Shown: positions 8,019 through 17,688 of the stretch, in pieces | Layout of the letters: every line of letters starts with the position of its first letter | Position numbering within the stretch: the first letter of the stretch is position 1 | NCBI GenBank assembly: GCA_022791635.1 | Contig: JAAVZL010000055.1 | Location: 41,581 to 105,580 of the forward strand | Length of the DNA: 64,000 bases | Direction of reading: 5' to 3' | Source of the DNA: Lachnospiraceae bacterium | Lineage (GTDB): Bacteria; Bacillota; Clostridia; Lachnospirales; Lachnospiraceae | The notes under the pieces: generated by a model | Databases searched by the model: none | Seen by the model: only the letters and a program-made list of their open reading frames with translations | What the model was told of the DNA's origin: nothing | Translations under genes and position numbers: made by a program

Positions 8019-9026
8019 TCAACTCATAAAATCAATGAAAGACGGCGTTAAAATATTTGTTCCTATCTTCAGGGCCGCATTGTATGCGTACTGGGCCCAG
8101 GAGAATTCTGTGATTGCCTCCGCCATATCCACGTTCACTACATTGTCAAACTGCTCTGTCAGGTTGATCTGCTGATCCTCCAGTCTGTCCTTGGTGGTCT
8201 CCAGGAAGTTGGTCCTGGTTCCTATGGTGGTCAGGTTATCCAAAAGACGGGTTCTGCCGCCGTCAAAGGCGTTCAGAAGCTCCGTATATTTTTCCGTATC
8301 AAAGTCCTCGGCTTCCAGAACATCGGCCAGCTGTCCCGCCAGGACGATAAGATTGTTGCTGGTATCGTTGGCATCCTGGCCGTAGCCTACCACATTAATA
8401 CCCGGAAGAGCCGTATTAAAGGCGCTGGAATTGGCTACCTTATCGCCATCCATGGTTAAACCGAAGCCCAAATCCGTAAATACCTGCTCGCCTGCCATCT
8501 CATCCAGCTTTGCTTGATTAGCCGGATCATTTACATCTAGTCCTCGATAAAAAAGCTTCGTTACTCCATTCTCTTCCTTAAGTTCAAAAGGAGTATGCCC
8601 TCCGTCCGCTCCACCGAAGACGAACCGGTCGCTGTAAGAAGCATTCATACTCATGGTCATGGACTTCTGAGCTTCCCGGAAGGCCGCCGCATAGGTCTTG
8701 CGCACATCATGGGTCCAGTTGGTACCGTTCATGGCCTCCAATCCATACTGCTTACTTAATTGGCGAGCCAGCTTATTGATCTGGGTGATGGAATCCTCCT
8801 GGGCATCCTGGAAGGATTGCGCGTCGTCGATGGCGTCAATGTAATCCTGATTCCTGTCATACTTCCAGTTAAGGGCCGATTCCCGCACCGCACCGGTGGG
8901 ATCCTGATAACCCTTGGTAAAGTTGCGCTTCGTCATAACCTTCGTCCGGGCCAGGTCCAGGTTGGTGATGGACTTATTCAAATTGGATTTATAATTTCTG
9001 ATTAATGCACTTGTTGTAATTCTCAC
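8019..9026 (-). CDS. flgL: hook-filament junction protein FlgL (HAP3)
   Basis: Adaptor between hook-associated FlgK and the filament. The 335-aa protein starts MRITTSALIRNYKSNLN (flagellin-like N-terminal helix) and ends with the flagellin-like C-terminal helix (VDMAEAITEFSWAQYAYNAA). It follows flgK by 16 bases in the same transcript. Confidence 0.96.
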   Translation of the reverse strand: MRITTSALIRNYKSNLNKSITNLDLARTKVMTKRNFTKGYQDPTGAVRESALNWKYDRNQDYIDAIDDAQSFQDAQEDSITQINKLARQLSKQYGLEAMNGTNWTHDVRKTYAAAFREAQKSMTMSMNASYSDRFVFGGADGGHTPFELKEENGVTKLFYRGLDVNDPANQAKLDEMAGEQVFTDLGFGLTMDGDKVANSSAFNTALPGINVVGYGQDANDTSNNLIVLAGQLADVLEAEDFDTEKYTELLNAFDGGRTRLLDNLTTIGTRTNFLETTKDRLEDQQINLTEQFDNVVNVDMAEAITEFSWAQYAYNAALKIGTNILTPSFIDFMS

Positions 9027-9042
9027 TTTGATTCCCTCCTGC

Positions 9043-10629
9043 TTATCGTCCTACCACTCCGGTTCCGTTGATCAGCTTATCCAGAGCCTCGTCTAAAGTG
9101 GTCATCAGTCTGGCCGCCGCCGAGTAGGATTGCTGATAATGGAGGAGATTGATTCCTTCCTCATCCAGGGACACGCCGGAAATGGAGTCCTTCAAGTCCG
9201 AAGTCTGGTTAATCACCGTAATCTTATTCTCCAGGGTATTATTGCCGGCTTTCAGGTCAATGTTCAGAATGTTCTCCATATTGACGAAACAGTTGTAGAA
9301 GTTTCCTTTATAAAAGTCTATCTCCTGATTAGCGCCTGCCGCATCGGTATAGCTGTACTTAAATTCCCGATCGGCCGACAGTGCCTGAATCATCTTCAAA
9401 ACATTCTCGTCCGCCGTAGCGCCTGTATTGTTGCCTCCCTGTCCGTTTGGCACCTCTACATTGGAAATGGTAATTCCGTACTTTCCGTTAGCCCAATCGT
9501 CCGCAATCTTAATATTAGCGGCTGAGATGGGCTTTGTATTATCGATAGGCTCAAAAAGAGGATTGTCTACCGGATTACCTGCCGCATCCTTAGTTTTATT
9601 CAAACCATTCAGCGTCTCCGCCAACGTGGCAACCAGAGAATCTAGGGACTTCTCGTAATATCCGATTCCCCGCACATCCGAAGGAGGCTCATCAAACCCG
9701 CCGGATTTATTGAGGATATCCAAGGTTCCTTTCAGCACACCGTCGCCAATGGTATCGGTGATCTCCGTAGGCCCGACTCCGTTGCAGTCCGTAACAAACA
9801 GCTCCGCCGGCTGATTATCCACATTCACGGAAATCTCACCTACCCGATTGTCGGAGATCAACTTATACCGCGTACCGTCCGTATCCGTAAAGTAGATATC
9901 CAGCTCCTCCACCGTAAAGCCTGCGCCCAGATCGTGATCCCGATACTTGGTGGAGATGGGAAGATAGCTTGCCAGCTCATCAATGAGCTCGTTTCGCTCA
10001 TCCTTAAGCTCCAGGGCAGGATTTCCCAGAATCTCACTGTTCTTAATGCTCTCATTTAATTCTGCGATATTATCCAGAATCTTATTCAGATCCTTCACCG
10101 TGGTATCCCGAAGCTCATTGGTCAGATCCGTACGAACCTCCCCAAGATCCGTGGCATTTTGATGAAAGAGATTCAGAAGAATCTGGCTGGAAGAACGCAC
10201 CATGGAATCGTATTCCTTGCTGTTGGGATTCTGGGCCAGCTTCTGAAGCTGGGAAGCCAGATCGCTTAAGGCCGTCTTGATTCCCTTGTCATTGGTCTCA
10301 TCCAGAATATTCGCCAGCTTCTCATAGCCGGCCACTTGAGCGTCCGTGGTGCCAAGCTTTGACATCTGGAGCCGGTACTGGGTATCCAAAAAGGGATCCC
10401 GAAGCTGAGAAACGCCTGTGATCTCCACGCCAAAGCCGATTCTTGCATTGGGATGGGAATTGTAGTACTCTCCGCCCTTAAGATACAGGCTCTGAATATC
10501 CAGACGCTGTCTGGTATAGCCTGGTGTGTTAATATTCGCAATGTTCTGTCCGGTTACCTCCAGGGCCCGATGGCTTGCATTTAGAGCAAGGGTCGCTGTG
10601 GTAAACCCGGCAAAGGTTGAACGCATCAT
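9043..10629 (-). CDS. flgK: hook-filament junction protein FlgK (HAP1)
   Basis: First hook-associated protein. The N-terminus reads STFAGFTTATLALNASHRALEVTGQNIANINTPGY in pieces, including the rod/hook signature ITGQNIANINTPGYTRQR-like motif. The C-terminus has SGVSLDEEGINLLHYQQSYSAAARLM, typical of FlgK. At 528 aa it is of normal length. The start is either of two adjacent ATG codons (10629 or 10626). Confidence 0.96.
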   Translation of the reverse strand: MMRSTFAGFTTATLALNASHRALEVTGQNIANINTPGYTRQRLDIQSLYLKGGEYYNSHPNARIGFGVEITGVSQLRDPFLDTQYRLQMSKLGTTDAQVAGYEKLANILDETNDKGIKTALSDLASQLQKLAQNPNSKEYDSMVRSSSQILLNLFHQNATDLGEVRTDLTNELRDTTVKDLNKILDNIAELNESIKNSEILGNPALELKDERNELIDELASYLPISTKYRDHDLGAGFTVEELDIYFTDTDGTRYKLISDNRVGEISVNVDNQPAELFVTDCNGVGPTEITDTIGDGVLKGTLDILNKSGGFDEPPSDVRGIGYYEKSLDSLVATLAETLNGLNKTKDAAGNPVDNPLFEPIDNTKPISAANIKIADDWANGKYGITISNVEVPNGQGGNNTGATADENVLKMIQALSADREFKYSYTDAAGANQEIDFYKGNFYNCFVNMENILNIDLKAGNNTLENKITVINQTSDLKDSISGVSLDEEGINLLHYQQSYSAAARLMTTLDEALDKLINGTGVVGR

Positions 10630-10645
10630 AGCCTAAAATCCTCCT

Positions 10646-11110
10646 TTATATCCTTCGATCGGTAAAATGAGCCGGTCCTGTCTTCACAGAACCATCCTCT
10701 CCATAGGTCTGAGCTCCCCTCGTATGCTTCGCAAGTATCTGATTGATCGTATGCAGATTGACCTCCATCAAGGTCCTAGAGCTCTCCGTTACGGACTGAA
10801 AAGCGGTCACCCGGCTGGCGAGCTCATCAAAAAGCTGCTTCACCTTGGGCCGCTGCTCCTCCGACAGCTGCTTTAAGATCTCCTGGAAGGACAAGTCCTT
10901 CCACCCCAAATCCTCCTGCATCCGCTCCCGCTTCTGATCCAGTCCCCGCAGAGTCATAATCTCCGCCTGTTCCTTCTTGATAATTTCCTCCAGCCGGGCC
11001 ACCTGATTGCGGCTCACCACCTCAAGCTTTGACTGTTCCAAAGGAATCATCCGGTCAAAGAGTGCGATAAACTGTTCTATCAATTCCTGAAAAGCGGACA
11101 AATCAGCCAT
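10646..11110 (-). CDS. flgN: flagellar chaperone FlgN
   Basis: Export chaperone for FlgK and FlgL. The 154-aa protein is almost entirely alpha-helical with a heptad-like central region (LEEIIKKEQAEIMTLRGL) and matches the FlgN pattern in size and position. ATG 11110 has GGGGAGG about 9 bases upstream and overlaps the end of flgM by 8 bases, so the two are likely translationally coupled. Confidence 0.9.
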   Translation of the reverse strand: MADLSAFQELIEQFIALFDRMIPLEQSKLEVVSRNQVARLEEIIKKEQAEIMTLRGLDQKRERMQEDLGWKDLSFQEILKQLSEEQRPKVKQLFDELASRVTAFQSVTESSRTLMEVNLHTINQILAKHTRGAQTYGEDGSVKTGPAHFTDRRI

Positions 11111-11417
11111 GGGCAAAAGCCTCCCCGCTCACCAGCATCCGGGATGCAATTGCATAGGGATCTATCCGGTAAGTCCCTGCCTCCACCTGACGGCGGACCG
11201 CCTCCACCTTATCCGCAGGCGCACCCTGCCGGGCATCCGATACTACCTGCTTTGACAGAGCCTCTGAGAAGGTCTTTTCCTGAATCTGTCGGGAGCTGGA
11301 CTGAATGGTCAGGGCATCGTAATTCCCCTTCGGTCCACCGGAGACCTTGCCGTCGGTTCTTGCGTGTCCAACGGTCTCCATACGGTATGGACTTATATTA
11401 TTTAACGTTATTTTCAT
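11103..11417 (-). CDS. flgM: anti-sigma-28 factor FlgM
   Basis: Inhibitor of the flagellar sigma factor, exported when the hook is complete. The 104-aa protein ends with the FlgM sigma-binding pattern DKVEAVRRQVEAGTYRIDPYAIASRML. AAAGGAG precedes the ATG at 11417. A sigma-28-like -10 (11464-11471) lies about 50 bases upstream, so the operon flgMNKL is probably a late-class flagellar transcript. Confidence 0.94.
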   Translation of the reverse strand: MKITLNNISPYRMETVGHARTDGKVSGGPKGNYDALTIQSSSRQIQEKTFSEALSKQVVSDARQGAPADKVEAVRRQVEAGTYRIDPYAIASRMLVSGEAFAHG

Positions 11418-11463
11418 ACATAAACTCCTTTCAGAGATAACTCCATCCTGCTTCTTATTTTAT

Positions 11464-11489
11464 TTATCGGCAAAAACAAGAAAAACATA
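11464..11489 (-). promoter_or_regulatory. predicted sigma-28 promoter of flgM-flgN-flgK-flgL
   Basis: On the minus strand GCCGATAA matches the flagellar -10 exactly. TATG, a weak match to TAAA, lies 14 bases upstream. Confidence 0.5.
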
Positions 11490-11521
11490 ACAAAAGAGTT
11501 CATAAAATTTCCGTGAATTCA

Positions 11522-11580
11522 AAGAGGTCCGCGCCGGGCTCCTCCCAAAAAACCGGGAGTTTCCCTGCACAGACCCTCTT
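11522..11580 (-). terminator. nested stem-loop downstream of cheB
   Basis: Arms AAGAGGTCCGCGC (11522-11534) and GCACAGACCCTCTT (11567-11580) pair with one bulge and G-U pairs. They enclose an inner CTCCC/GGGAG hairpin. It begins right after the cheB stop and lies before the flgM promoter. A terminator or mRNA-end structure is likely, though the T-run after it is poor. Confidence 0.45.
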
Positions 11581-11584
11581 AAAA

Positions 11585-12667
11585 TCACATTTTTCGCAGT
11601 TGATTCAGAAGTACGTTGGAAATATTGGTACAGGAGGCCTGGGTGCAGACGCCCCCGATCTCATAGGCCACCATGGGCATGCCGTACACCACACAGGACT
11701 CCTTATCCTGGCCGATGGTGAAGGCTCCGGCTTTGCGCATTTCCAAAAGCCCGCTTGCTCCGTCCCGGCCCATGCCGGTCATAATGATACCCACGGCATT
11801 TTTCCCCGCCTTCTTGGCCACGGAGGAAAAGAGCACATCTACGGAAGGACGGTGTCCGTTCACCTTCTCTCCCGGCTGACAGGACACATAGAAGCCCTTC
11901 AAGTCCTTCTCCACGCGCATCTGCAGGGCTCCGCCCGGAGCAATGAGCACCAACCCGCGGCGGACCCGATCTCCGTTCTCGGCCTCCTTTACCTCGAGCT
12001 TGCAGATGCGGTTGAGCCGCTCCGCATACATCTTGGTAAAGCCCTCGGGCATATGCTGAGTCACCACAATGCCCGGCATATCCGCCGGCAGTCTCTGGAG
12101 CACCTCCAGGGTAGCCTCCGTTCCTCCTGTGGACGCGCCGATGGCGATGAGCATGGTGTTCTGAACCATCTGAGAGAGGTTGGAGCTGAAGGCTGCCGTT
12201 GCTCCCCCCACCGGCGCGGCAGACGCAGAAGAGGCGGTCTGAGGCTTGCCCGGCTGGGAGGGCTTCACATTCACCTTTGCCCGGGAGGCAATAAAAATCT
12301 TGCTGTTCAAGACGTTGAAAAAGCTCTTGACATTGTAGTCCTTGGCCATATTGGGCTTTTGCACAAAGTCCACCGCACCGGCGTGCAGGGCGTCAAACAC
12401 GCTTAAATTCAAGGATGAAACCAATATTACCGGAATGGGATACTTCGGCAGCAGCTCCTTTAAGAAGTCAATTCCGCTTAAGCCCGGCATTTCTACGTCC
12501 ATGGTGATCACATCCGGCTTCAGCGTCGGAATCTTCGTCCGGGCCTCCAGAGCGCTGGCCGCAAAGCCTACGACCTCCAGATTGCTGCGGGACTTCAGAT
12601 CGTTGATCAGCGTCTGCCGAAAAAAGATCGAGTCATCCACCACAAACACTCTTATTTTCTTGAGCAT
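11585..12667 (-). CDS. cheB: chemotaxis methylesterase CheB
   Basis: Demethylates/deamidates chemoreceptors when phosphorylated by CheA. Residues 1-125 form a receiver domain with D11, D12 and phospho-acceptor D57 (VITMDVEMPG). Residues about 165-355 form the esterase, with Ser in IGASTGGTE, His in VVTQHMPEGF and Asp in GMGRDGASGL. A Pro/Ala/Ser linker joins them. Two bases separate it from cheR upstream. Confidence 0.97.
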   Translation of the reverse strand: MLKKIRVFVVDDSIFFRQTLINDLKSRSNLEVVGFAASALEARTKIPTLKPDVITMDVEMPGLSGIDFLKELLPKYPIPVILVSSLNLSVFDALHAGAVDFVQKPNMAKDYNVKSFFNVLNSKIFIASRAKVNVKPSQPGKPQTASSASAAPVGGATAAFSSNLSQMVQNTMLIAIGASTGGTEATLEVLQRLPADMPGIVVTQHMPEGFTKMYAERLNRICKLEVKEAENGDRVRRGLVLIAPGGALQMRVEKDLKGFYVSCQPGEKVNGHRPSVDVLFSSVAKKAGKNAVGIIMTGMGRDGASGLLEMRKAGAFTIGQDKESCVVYGMPMVAYEIGGVCTQASCTNISNVLLNQLRKM

Positions 12668-12669
12668 AA

Positions 12670-13482
12670 TTATTCCTTTCGATACGTTGCCGGCATCAGA
12701 TACCGGTACGGTGTATTTTCTTTATTCAAGCTTTCCGAGTGGCCGATCAGAAGATAGCCCCCCGGATTGGTGGCCTGATAAAACCGCTTCACCAACGCCT
12801 CTTTTGTAGCCTGATCAAAGTAAATCATAACATTTCTGCAGAAAATCACGTCAAATTTCAGTTTAAAATGTATGGGCTCCATCAGGTTGAAGGTTCTAAA
12901 AATCACGTTGTTCTTAATCACAGGGGAGACCTCATAGATCCCCGGCTCCGCCGTGCGGACAAAATACTTGGTCTTCCAGGTAGGCGGCACCTCCTTTAAA
13001 GAGCTCTCATCGTACACCGCATGCTGAGCCGCTCCCAGGGCGTTCCTGGAAATATCCGTAGCCAGCACCCGGGTGTCCCACTGACCTCCCTTGGCCCCAA
13101 AATACTCCTTCAGCAGCATGGAAATGGTGTAAGGCTCTTCTCCCGAGGAGCATCCAGCGCTCCAGATGCTTAAGACTTTATTTTTCTTGGTCTTCTCAAG
13201 ATAGGGAAGGATGGTCTCGGTAAAAAACTTGAAGTGAGCCTCCTCCCGCATAAAATACGTATAGTTGGTAGTAAGCTTATTGAGCATCAGCTCCAGATCT
13301 TCCGGCTTCTTATTCTTCAAAAGATAATCCACATAATCCTTAAAGCTGTTAAAGCCCATGGACATAATGGTTCCGGAGAGTCTTCCCATGATCAGCTGCT
13401 TTTTCTTGGATAAGTCAATTCCGTAATTGGCTTTTACAAAGTTAATCAGACGTTGAAAATCGCTTTCTGTTATTGTCAGCAT
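12670..13482 (-). CDS. cheR: chemotaxis methyltransferase CheR
   Basis: Methylates glutamates of chemoreceptors using S-adenosylmethionine. The 270-aa protein has the N-terminal helical domain and a SAM-binding core with LSIWSAGCSSGEEPYT, plus KFDVIFCRNVMIYFDQ and GGYLLIGHSESL. It ends in YRKE with no pentapeptide-binding extension. It lies in the order cheA-cheW-cheR-cheB. Confidence 0.97.
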   Translation of the reverse strand: MLTITESDFQRLINFVKANYGIDLSKKKQLIMGRLSGTIMSMGFNSFKDYVDYLLKNKKPEDLELMLNKLTTNYTYFMREEAHFKFFTETILPYLEKTKKNKVLSIWSAGCSSGEEPYTISMLLKEYFGAKGGQWDTRVLATDISRNALGAAQHAVYDESSLKEVPPTWKTKYFVRTAEPGIYEVSPVIKNNVIFRTFNLMEPIHFKLKFDVIFCRNVMIYFDQATKEALVKRFYQATNPGGYLLIGHSESLNKENTPYRYLMPATYRKE

Positions 13483-13508
13483 AATATCCTCCTAAATAAC
13501 TTGACATA

Positions 13509-13535
13509 CTCCCGGAAGCCGTAAGCCTCCGGGAG
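13509..13535 (-). other. intercistronic hairpin between cheW and cheR
   Basis: An 11-bp stem (GCTTCCGGGAG against CTCCCGGAGGC, one G-U pair) with a 5-base loop. There is no T-run after it, so it is more likely an mRNA-stability or expression-balancing element than a full terminator. Confidence 0.5.
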
Positions 13536-13543
13536 CTCATCCT

Positions 13544-14026
13544 TTAATACGTACGAATTAACTCCTGGCAGTTCAGGAACAGCAGCACCTCCTGGCTGCT
13601 TAAAGAAATCATTCCGTCCACCAGTCCCTGCTGATCCTCCACTGGAATGGGGGAAATCTGGCTCTTGTCAATATCCAGCACCTGTTCCACACCGTCCACC
13701 TGAATTCCCACACAGGAGGAATCAATATCCAGCACAATGATGCAGGTGGCATCTGTGGTATCGGCAAACTTCCCCATCTTAAGCCGCATATCAATGATTG
13801 GCACAATCTGCCCCCTCATATTGATGATTCCCTTGATAAAATCCGGCACCATGGGAATCTCGGTAATCATCTGATCCGTCAGAATCTCAATCACATAGTC
13901 GGTGCTGACGCCCATGGTTGTGCCGTCTGAGCGAAAGGTCAGGTAACGCTCCATGGGAATATCGGCTTCCGGCGTCATCATATCCTGGTCATCCAAATTC
14001 GTATTCTGCATCTGTTCCGTAGACAT
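13544..14026 (-). CDS. cheW: chemotaxis coupling protein CheW
   Basis: Scaffold linking receptors to CheA. The 160-aa protein is a single CheW domain: YLTFRSDGTTMGVSTDYVIEIL, then IPMVPDFIKGIINMRGQIVPIID, then VGIQVDGVEQVLDI. The first 25 residues are an acidic, poorly conserved extension. Located directly downstream of cheA. Confidence 0.96.
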   Translation of the reverse strand: MSTEQMQNTNLDDQDMMTPEADIPMERYLTFRSDGTTMGVSTDYVIEILTDQMITEIPMVPDFIKGIINMRGQIVPIIDMRLKMGKFADTTDATCIIVLDIDSSCVGIQVDGVEQVLDIDKSQISPIPVEDQQGLVDGMISLSSQEVLLFLNCQELIRTY

Positions 14027-14089
14027 GTATTTACCTCCAAATCTATATTGTTGTAACAGCCCGGCCTTTCGCCGAACTATGGTATGTCA

Positions 14090-16177
14090 TCATACATTCG
14101 CTGCATTATAGAGGTTCATAACCTCCAGGATAATACTGATGTTTCCATCTCCCAGGATGGTACAGCCGCTGATTCCGTAATCCTTGATATTGAAGCTGTT
14201 CAAATAGGAGGGAAGCGGTTTTACCACAATCTGGCGTTCTCCCAAAAGCTCATCCACGAACATGCAGTAGGAGTGATCTCCCGCCTCTACCCAAATCAGA
14301 ATCCCGTCCTCAATCTGAGTCACCTCCGGCTCGATGTTGTAGAACTCATGAAGACGGATGATCGGATAGAACTCATCCATAATCTTTACAATCTCATTGC
14401 CCTTGGCATCGTGGAGCACATTCTCCCTGGCAATCTTGATAGACTGACGGATATTGGAAATGGGGATGGTGAAAATCGTCTTGCCCACCCGGATCTCCAT
14501 ACCATCCACAATGGCCATGGTCAGGGGAATCTTCAGGGTAGTACAGCTTCCCTGCCCCAGCTCACTGGTAATGCTGATGGTTCCGCCTACACTCTCCACG
14601 TTCTTCTTTACCACATCCATACCAACGCCCCGGCCGGAGAACTCCGTCACCTCTTCGTTGGTGGAAAAGCCCGGAAGCATCAGAAGAGACAGGATCTCCT
14701 TCTTGGAATACTCGCTCTCCGGCTTGGTCAGAAGGCCGTTCCTGGCAGCCTTGGCCAGAATCTTCTCCGTATCCATTCCCTGACCGTCGTCGGAAACGGA
14801 AATGATCACCTCACTGCCCGTATGGGATGCCGACAGAATCAGCTCACCCTGGGGATCCTTGCCGGCGGCAATCCGCTCTTCCTTTGTGGTCTCGATTCCA
14901 TGGTCCATGGAATTACGCACAATGTGCATAATGGGATCGCTGATGCTGTCCACGATGGTCTTGTCAATCTCCGTGTCCTCACCGATGATGGTCAGGCGCA
15001 CATCCTTATTCAATGCCTTCTTCATATCGCGGACAATCCGGTTCATCTTCTGGAAGGTTCCGGAGATGGATACCATCCGAAGGGACATGGAAATATCCTG
15101 AAGATCATCCGTAAGCTTCCGAAGCTGCCTGGTATTCTTAAGGAAGGTATCCAGCTTTAAGCCCTGAAGCTCCGGAGAGGAGGCTACCATGGACTCCGTA
15201 ATTACAATCTCTCCCACAATCGCCTGCAGCGCATCCAGCTTGGACAAATTCACGCTGAGCAGACTCTGCTTGGCATGCTGGGACTGAGCGCCGGTGGCTT
15301 CCTTCCCTGCAGGCTGTGTGCTTCCCTTGACCGGCTCTGCAACCGGAACCGTGGCCTTTGGCGCGGACGCCTCTTTGGCCGGCTCCTCCTGCTTCTTCAC
15401 TTCCGGATGAATGACCTCATAGGTCTGGATGCTTCCCTGCTCTTCCACCACGGCAATGGCCTTTGTCACATCCTCCTCGGTGTGAAGACCCACAAAGAAG
15501 CCATGGTCAATGATGGCCTCGCTGGTAGCTCCGTTGCTCTCCACGTCCTCGGGGTAGAATTCGAACTCCAGCTCTGTTCCGTGAAGGGCGTTCACCAGCA
15601 TAAAGGCCCGCAAATTCTCCATCCCGCAGCCCTCGTCAAAGAAGATCTGCAGGAAGAAGGGACACTTGCTTCCCAGAGACTCCACAAGCTTCTGTGCCGA
15701 CTCACTTCCGCCGGGCGCCTTCACCTCCGGCGTCTCCTCCTGTACGGGAGCTTCCGCTTCCTCCGTGCCGCTAATTTTATTCAGAAAACTATTAATTTCT
15801 GAAGTAATACTGTCGATATTAGTAGTAAGAGGTTCGTTGTTCTCCAGCTTTTCAACCTCGCCCCGGAGTACATCCGTGGACTTGAACGTTAGATTAAACA
15901 ATTCGCTCTTATCCGTACTGTTCAGGGAATCAATACCGTTTTCCCGGACAAAGAAAAACAGGTCTTCAATCCGGTGGGCAATTGTCATCAGAGAATTGAA
16001 TTCCATCATGGCAGACGATCCTTTGATCGTGTGCATAGCCCGAAAGATTTCGTTGACATCATCCGTGGTGAACTCTTCATTCTTCTCTGCCTCTATTAAC
16101 AGCTCGTCTAACTGCTCAAGTAATGAATTTGTTTCGAAAAGATACATATCCAACATGTTGTCCATACCATTGTCCAT
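14090..16177 (-). CDS. cheA: chemotaxis histidine kinase CheA
   Basis: Central kinase of the chemotaxis array. The 695-aa protein has a P1 Hpt domain with phospho-acceptor H49 (RAMHTIKGSSAMM) and a P2-like CheY/CheB-docking region at about 155-265. A Pro/Ala-rich linker follows, then the P3 dimerisation helices (about 305-370), the P4 kinase core (HIVRNSMDHGIE, DDGQGMD, GRGVGMDVV) and a P5 CheW-like domain to the end. No CheY, CheC or CheD gene lies in the window. Confidence 0.97.
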   Translation of the reverse strand: MDNGMDNMLDMYLFETNSLLEQLDELLIEAEKNEEFTTDDVNEIFRAMHTIKGSSAMMEFNSLMTIAHRIEDLFFFVRENGIDSLNSTDKSELFNLTFKSTDVLRGEVEKLENNEPLTTNIDSITSEINSFLNKISGTEEAEAPVQEETPEVKAPGGSESAQKLVESLGSKCPFFLQIFFDEGCGMENLRAFMLVNALHGTELEFEFYPEDVESNGATSEAIIDHGFFVGLHTEEDVTKAIAVVEEQGSIQTYEVIHPEVKKQEEPAKEASAPKATVPVAEPVKGSTQPAGKEATGAQSQHAKQSLLSVNLSKLDALQAIVGEIVITESMVASSPELQGLKLDTFLKNTRQLRKLTDDLQDISMSLRMVSISGTFQKMNRIVRDMKKALNKDVRLTIIGEDTEIDKTIVDSISDPIMHIVRNSMDHGIETTKEERIAAGKDPQGELILSASHTGSEVIISVSDDGQGMDTEKILAKAARNGLLTKPESEYSKKEILSLLMLPGFSTNEEVTEFSGRGVGMDVVKKNVESVGGTISITSELGQGSCTTLKIPLTMAIVDGMEIRVGKTIFTIPISNIRQSIKIARENVLHDAKGNEIVKIMDEFYPIIRLHEFYNIEPEVTQIEDGILIWVEAGDHSYCMFVDELLGERQIVVKPLPSYLNSFNIKDYGISGCTILGDGNISIILEVMNLYNAANV

Positions 16178-16213
16178 AATATTAGCACCACCTTATTTTG
16201 ATATATATATTAT

Positions 16214-16220
16214 ATATCGG
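16214..16220 (-). promoter_or_regulatory. possible sigma-28 -10 element upstream of cheA
   Basis: CCGATAT on the minus strand matches the Bacillus flagellar -10 and lies about 37 bases before the cheA start. No clear TAAA -35 is seen at the right distance, and the 92-base gap between cheA and the divergent gene at 16270 is very A+T-rich. Confidence 0.35.
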
Positions 16221-16269
16221 AAGATATTTATAAAAAAATAAGAGAAATTTATGATATCAGGAGAAAAAA

Positions 16270-17688
16270 ATGGCAAATATTTTACGAGTGACCACTCCGC
16301 CCACAGGCTACGAAAATAATGTAAGGAATAATGCCCAGAATCAGCCGGATAAAATGCAGATTCAGAATCCGGTGGATCCAAACCGGGTGGTGCGTCCCGA
16401 CAACCGAAGTGATGCCAATTCCCAGAGCGGCGCTCAGCTGAGCGCAAACTACGATTCCAATTTCGGAGCCTTTGTACAGCTTCTTCGGGATACCCCGCAG
16501 CTTACGGACACCATGTCCAGGCTTATGTTCGGCGGCATGGCCAATCTGGTGGAGGCAGGCATCGGGGCCGACACGGCGGAGGATATTTCCAGTTTTTTCC
16601 AGCTTTTGAAGATGACGGATGCACAGCTTGTGGAATTTCTCAAAAATCAGCTGTCGGGATCCGTCCGTTTTCAGGGGCCTTTTTTTGCGCTGATGCGGGA
16701 TGCTCTCAATAACGCTCCTACCGTGGAGCAGCGGACTGCTATTCTGGCTTTTTTAAAGCGTTATTCTGATATGTCCTCCGGGAAGCATCTGATGGAGAAT
16801 ATGAAGGATCTTCTGAATGATATTAAGAAGTATATGTTCCATGATCAGCGGGAAATGCTGGATCAGCTGTCCCGGGGCTTGAATCACCGGGGGCCTCAGG
16901 ATACGGGGATGAATACGGCAAGATTACAGCAGGATATTATTCCCTTTTTGGCAAAATATATCGCTCAGACCCGGAATATGGGGTCTTTGCGGGATCTGGT
17001 GACGCAGCTTACCTACAATGCGGCCAGGTATGAGAACGGGGATCTGGATCAGTTGATATCGGATTTCAAGAATCTTCTGAAGTTTCCCTCTTTTCAGAAA
17101 ATCTTTGAGGGCATGGATGAGGAGCAGCTGCGGGAGCTTCTTTTGCGGATGAATTTTGATAAGGCTGCAGGTAAGAGTGCGTGGGCGGATAAGTTTCTGG
17201 GGATTGTGGAGAGCGGCATTCGAGGGGATGCGGGGCTTGAGAACCGGCAGGTTTTTGAAAATGTGGTGAATGCTATGCTGGTCAACGAGAGTGTGTATAT
17301 GCCGGTGCTTCATTTGATGCTTCCCATTGAGCTGAATGGGCAGCTGATGTTTTCGGAGATGTGGATCGATCCGGATGAGGAGGGGAGCGCTTCTTCTGAC
17401 CCAAAGGAGAGGACGTCGAAGCTGCTTATCAAATTTGATATTAAGGATGTTGGGTTTTTTGATCTTTTGATGGTGTATGAGAAGGAGAATATCAGTATGC
17501 GGCTTTTCTATCCGGAGAATTTGTCGTCCTTTGAGTCGGATATTAAGAAGGGGATGGGGGAGATTCTGGAGCGGAACGGCTTGAACTGTGAATATCTGGG
17601 GGTGGAGCAGGCTAAAGGGTCTATTCCTGTGTCTTCGGTATTCCCCAAGATTTTTGAAAGGAAGAATTCGGTCAATGTCACGATTTAA
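16270..17688 (+). CDS. YlqG/FliK-C-like flagellar-cluster protein of unknown function
   Basis: 472-aa cytoplasmic protein with no signal peptide or membrane helix. The first 55 residues are Asn/Gln/Pro-rich and probably disordered, and the middle is helical. The end (about 350-470: VLHLMLPIELNGQLMFSEMW, then VGFFDLLMVYEKENISMRLF) resembles the FliK-C-like C-terminus of YlqG-type proteins. It overlaps an FlhB-C-like gene by 14 bases, the same pairing as ylqG-ylqH of Bacillus, and is divergent from cheA. Function unproven. A link to hook-length or export-switch control is inferred from the partner. Confidence 0.65.
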   Translation: MANILRVTTPPTGYENNVRNNAQNQPDKMQIQNPVDPNRVVRPDNRSDANSQSGAQLSANYDSNFGAFVQLLRDTPQLTDTMSRLMFGGMANLVEAGIGADTAEDISSFFQLLKMTDAQLVEFLKNQLSGSVRFQGPFFALMRDALNNAPTVEQRTAILAFLKRYSDMSSGKHLMENMKDLLNDIKKYMFHDQREMLDQLSRGLNHRGPQDTGMNTARLQQDIIPFLAKYIAQTRNMGSLRDLVTQLTYNAARYENGDLDQLISDFKNLLKFPSFQKIFEGMDEEQLRELLLRMNFDKAAGKSAWADKFLGIVESGIRGDAGLENRQVFENVVNAMLVNESVYMPVLHLMLPIELNGQLMFSEMWIDPDEEGSASSDPKERTSKLLIKFDIKDVGFFDLLMVYEKENISMRLFYPENLSSFESDIKKGMGEILERNGLNCEYLGVEQAKGSIPVSSVFPKIFERKNSVNVTI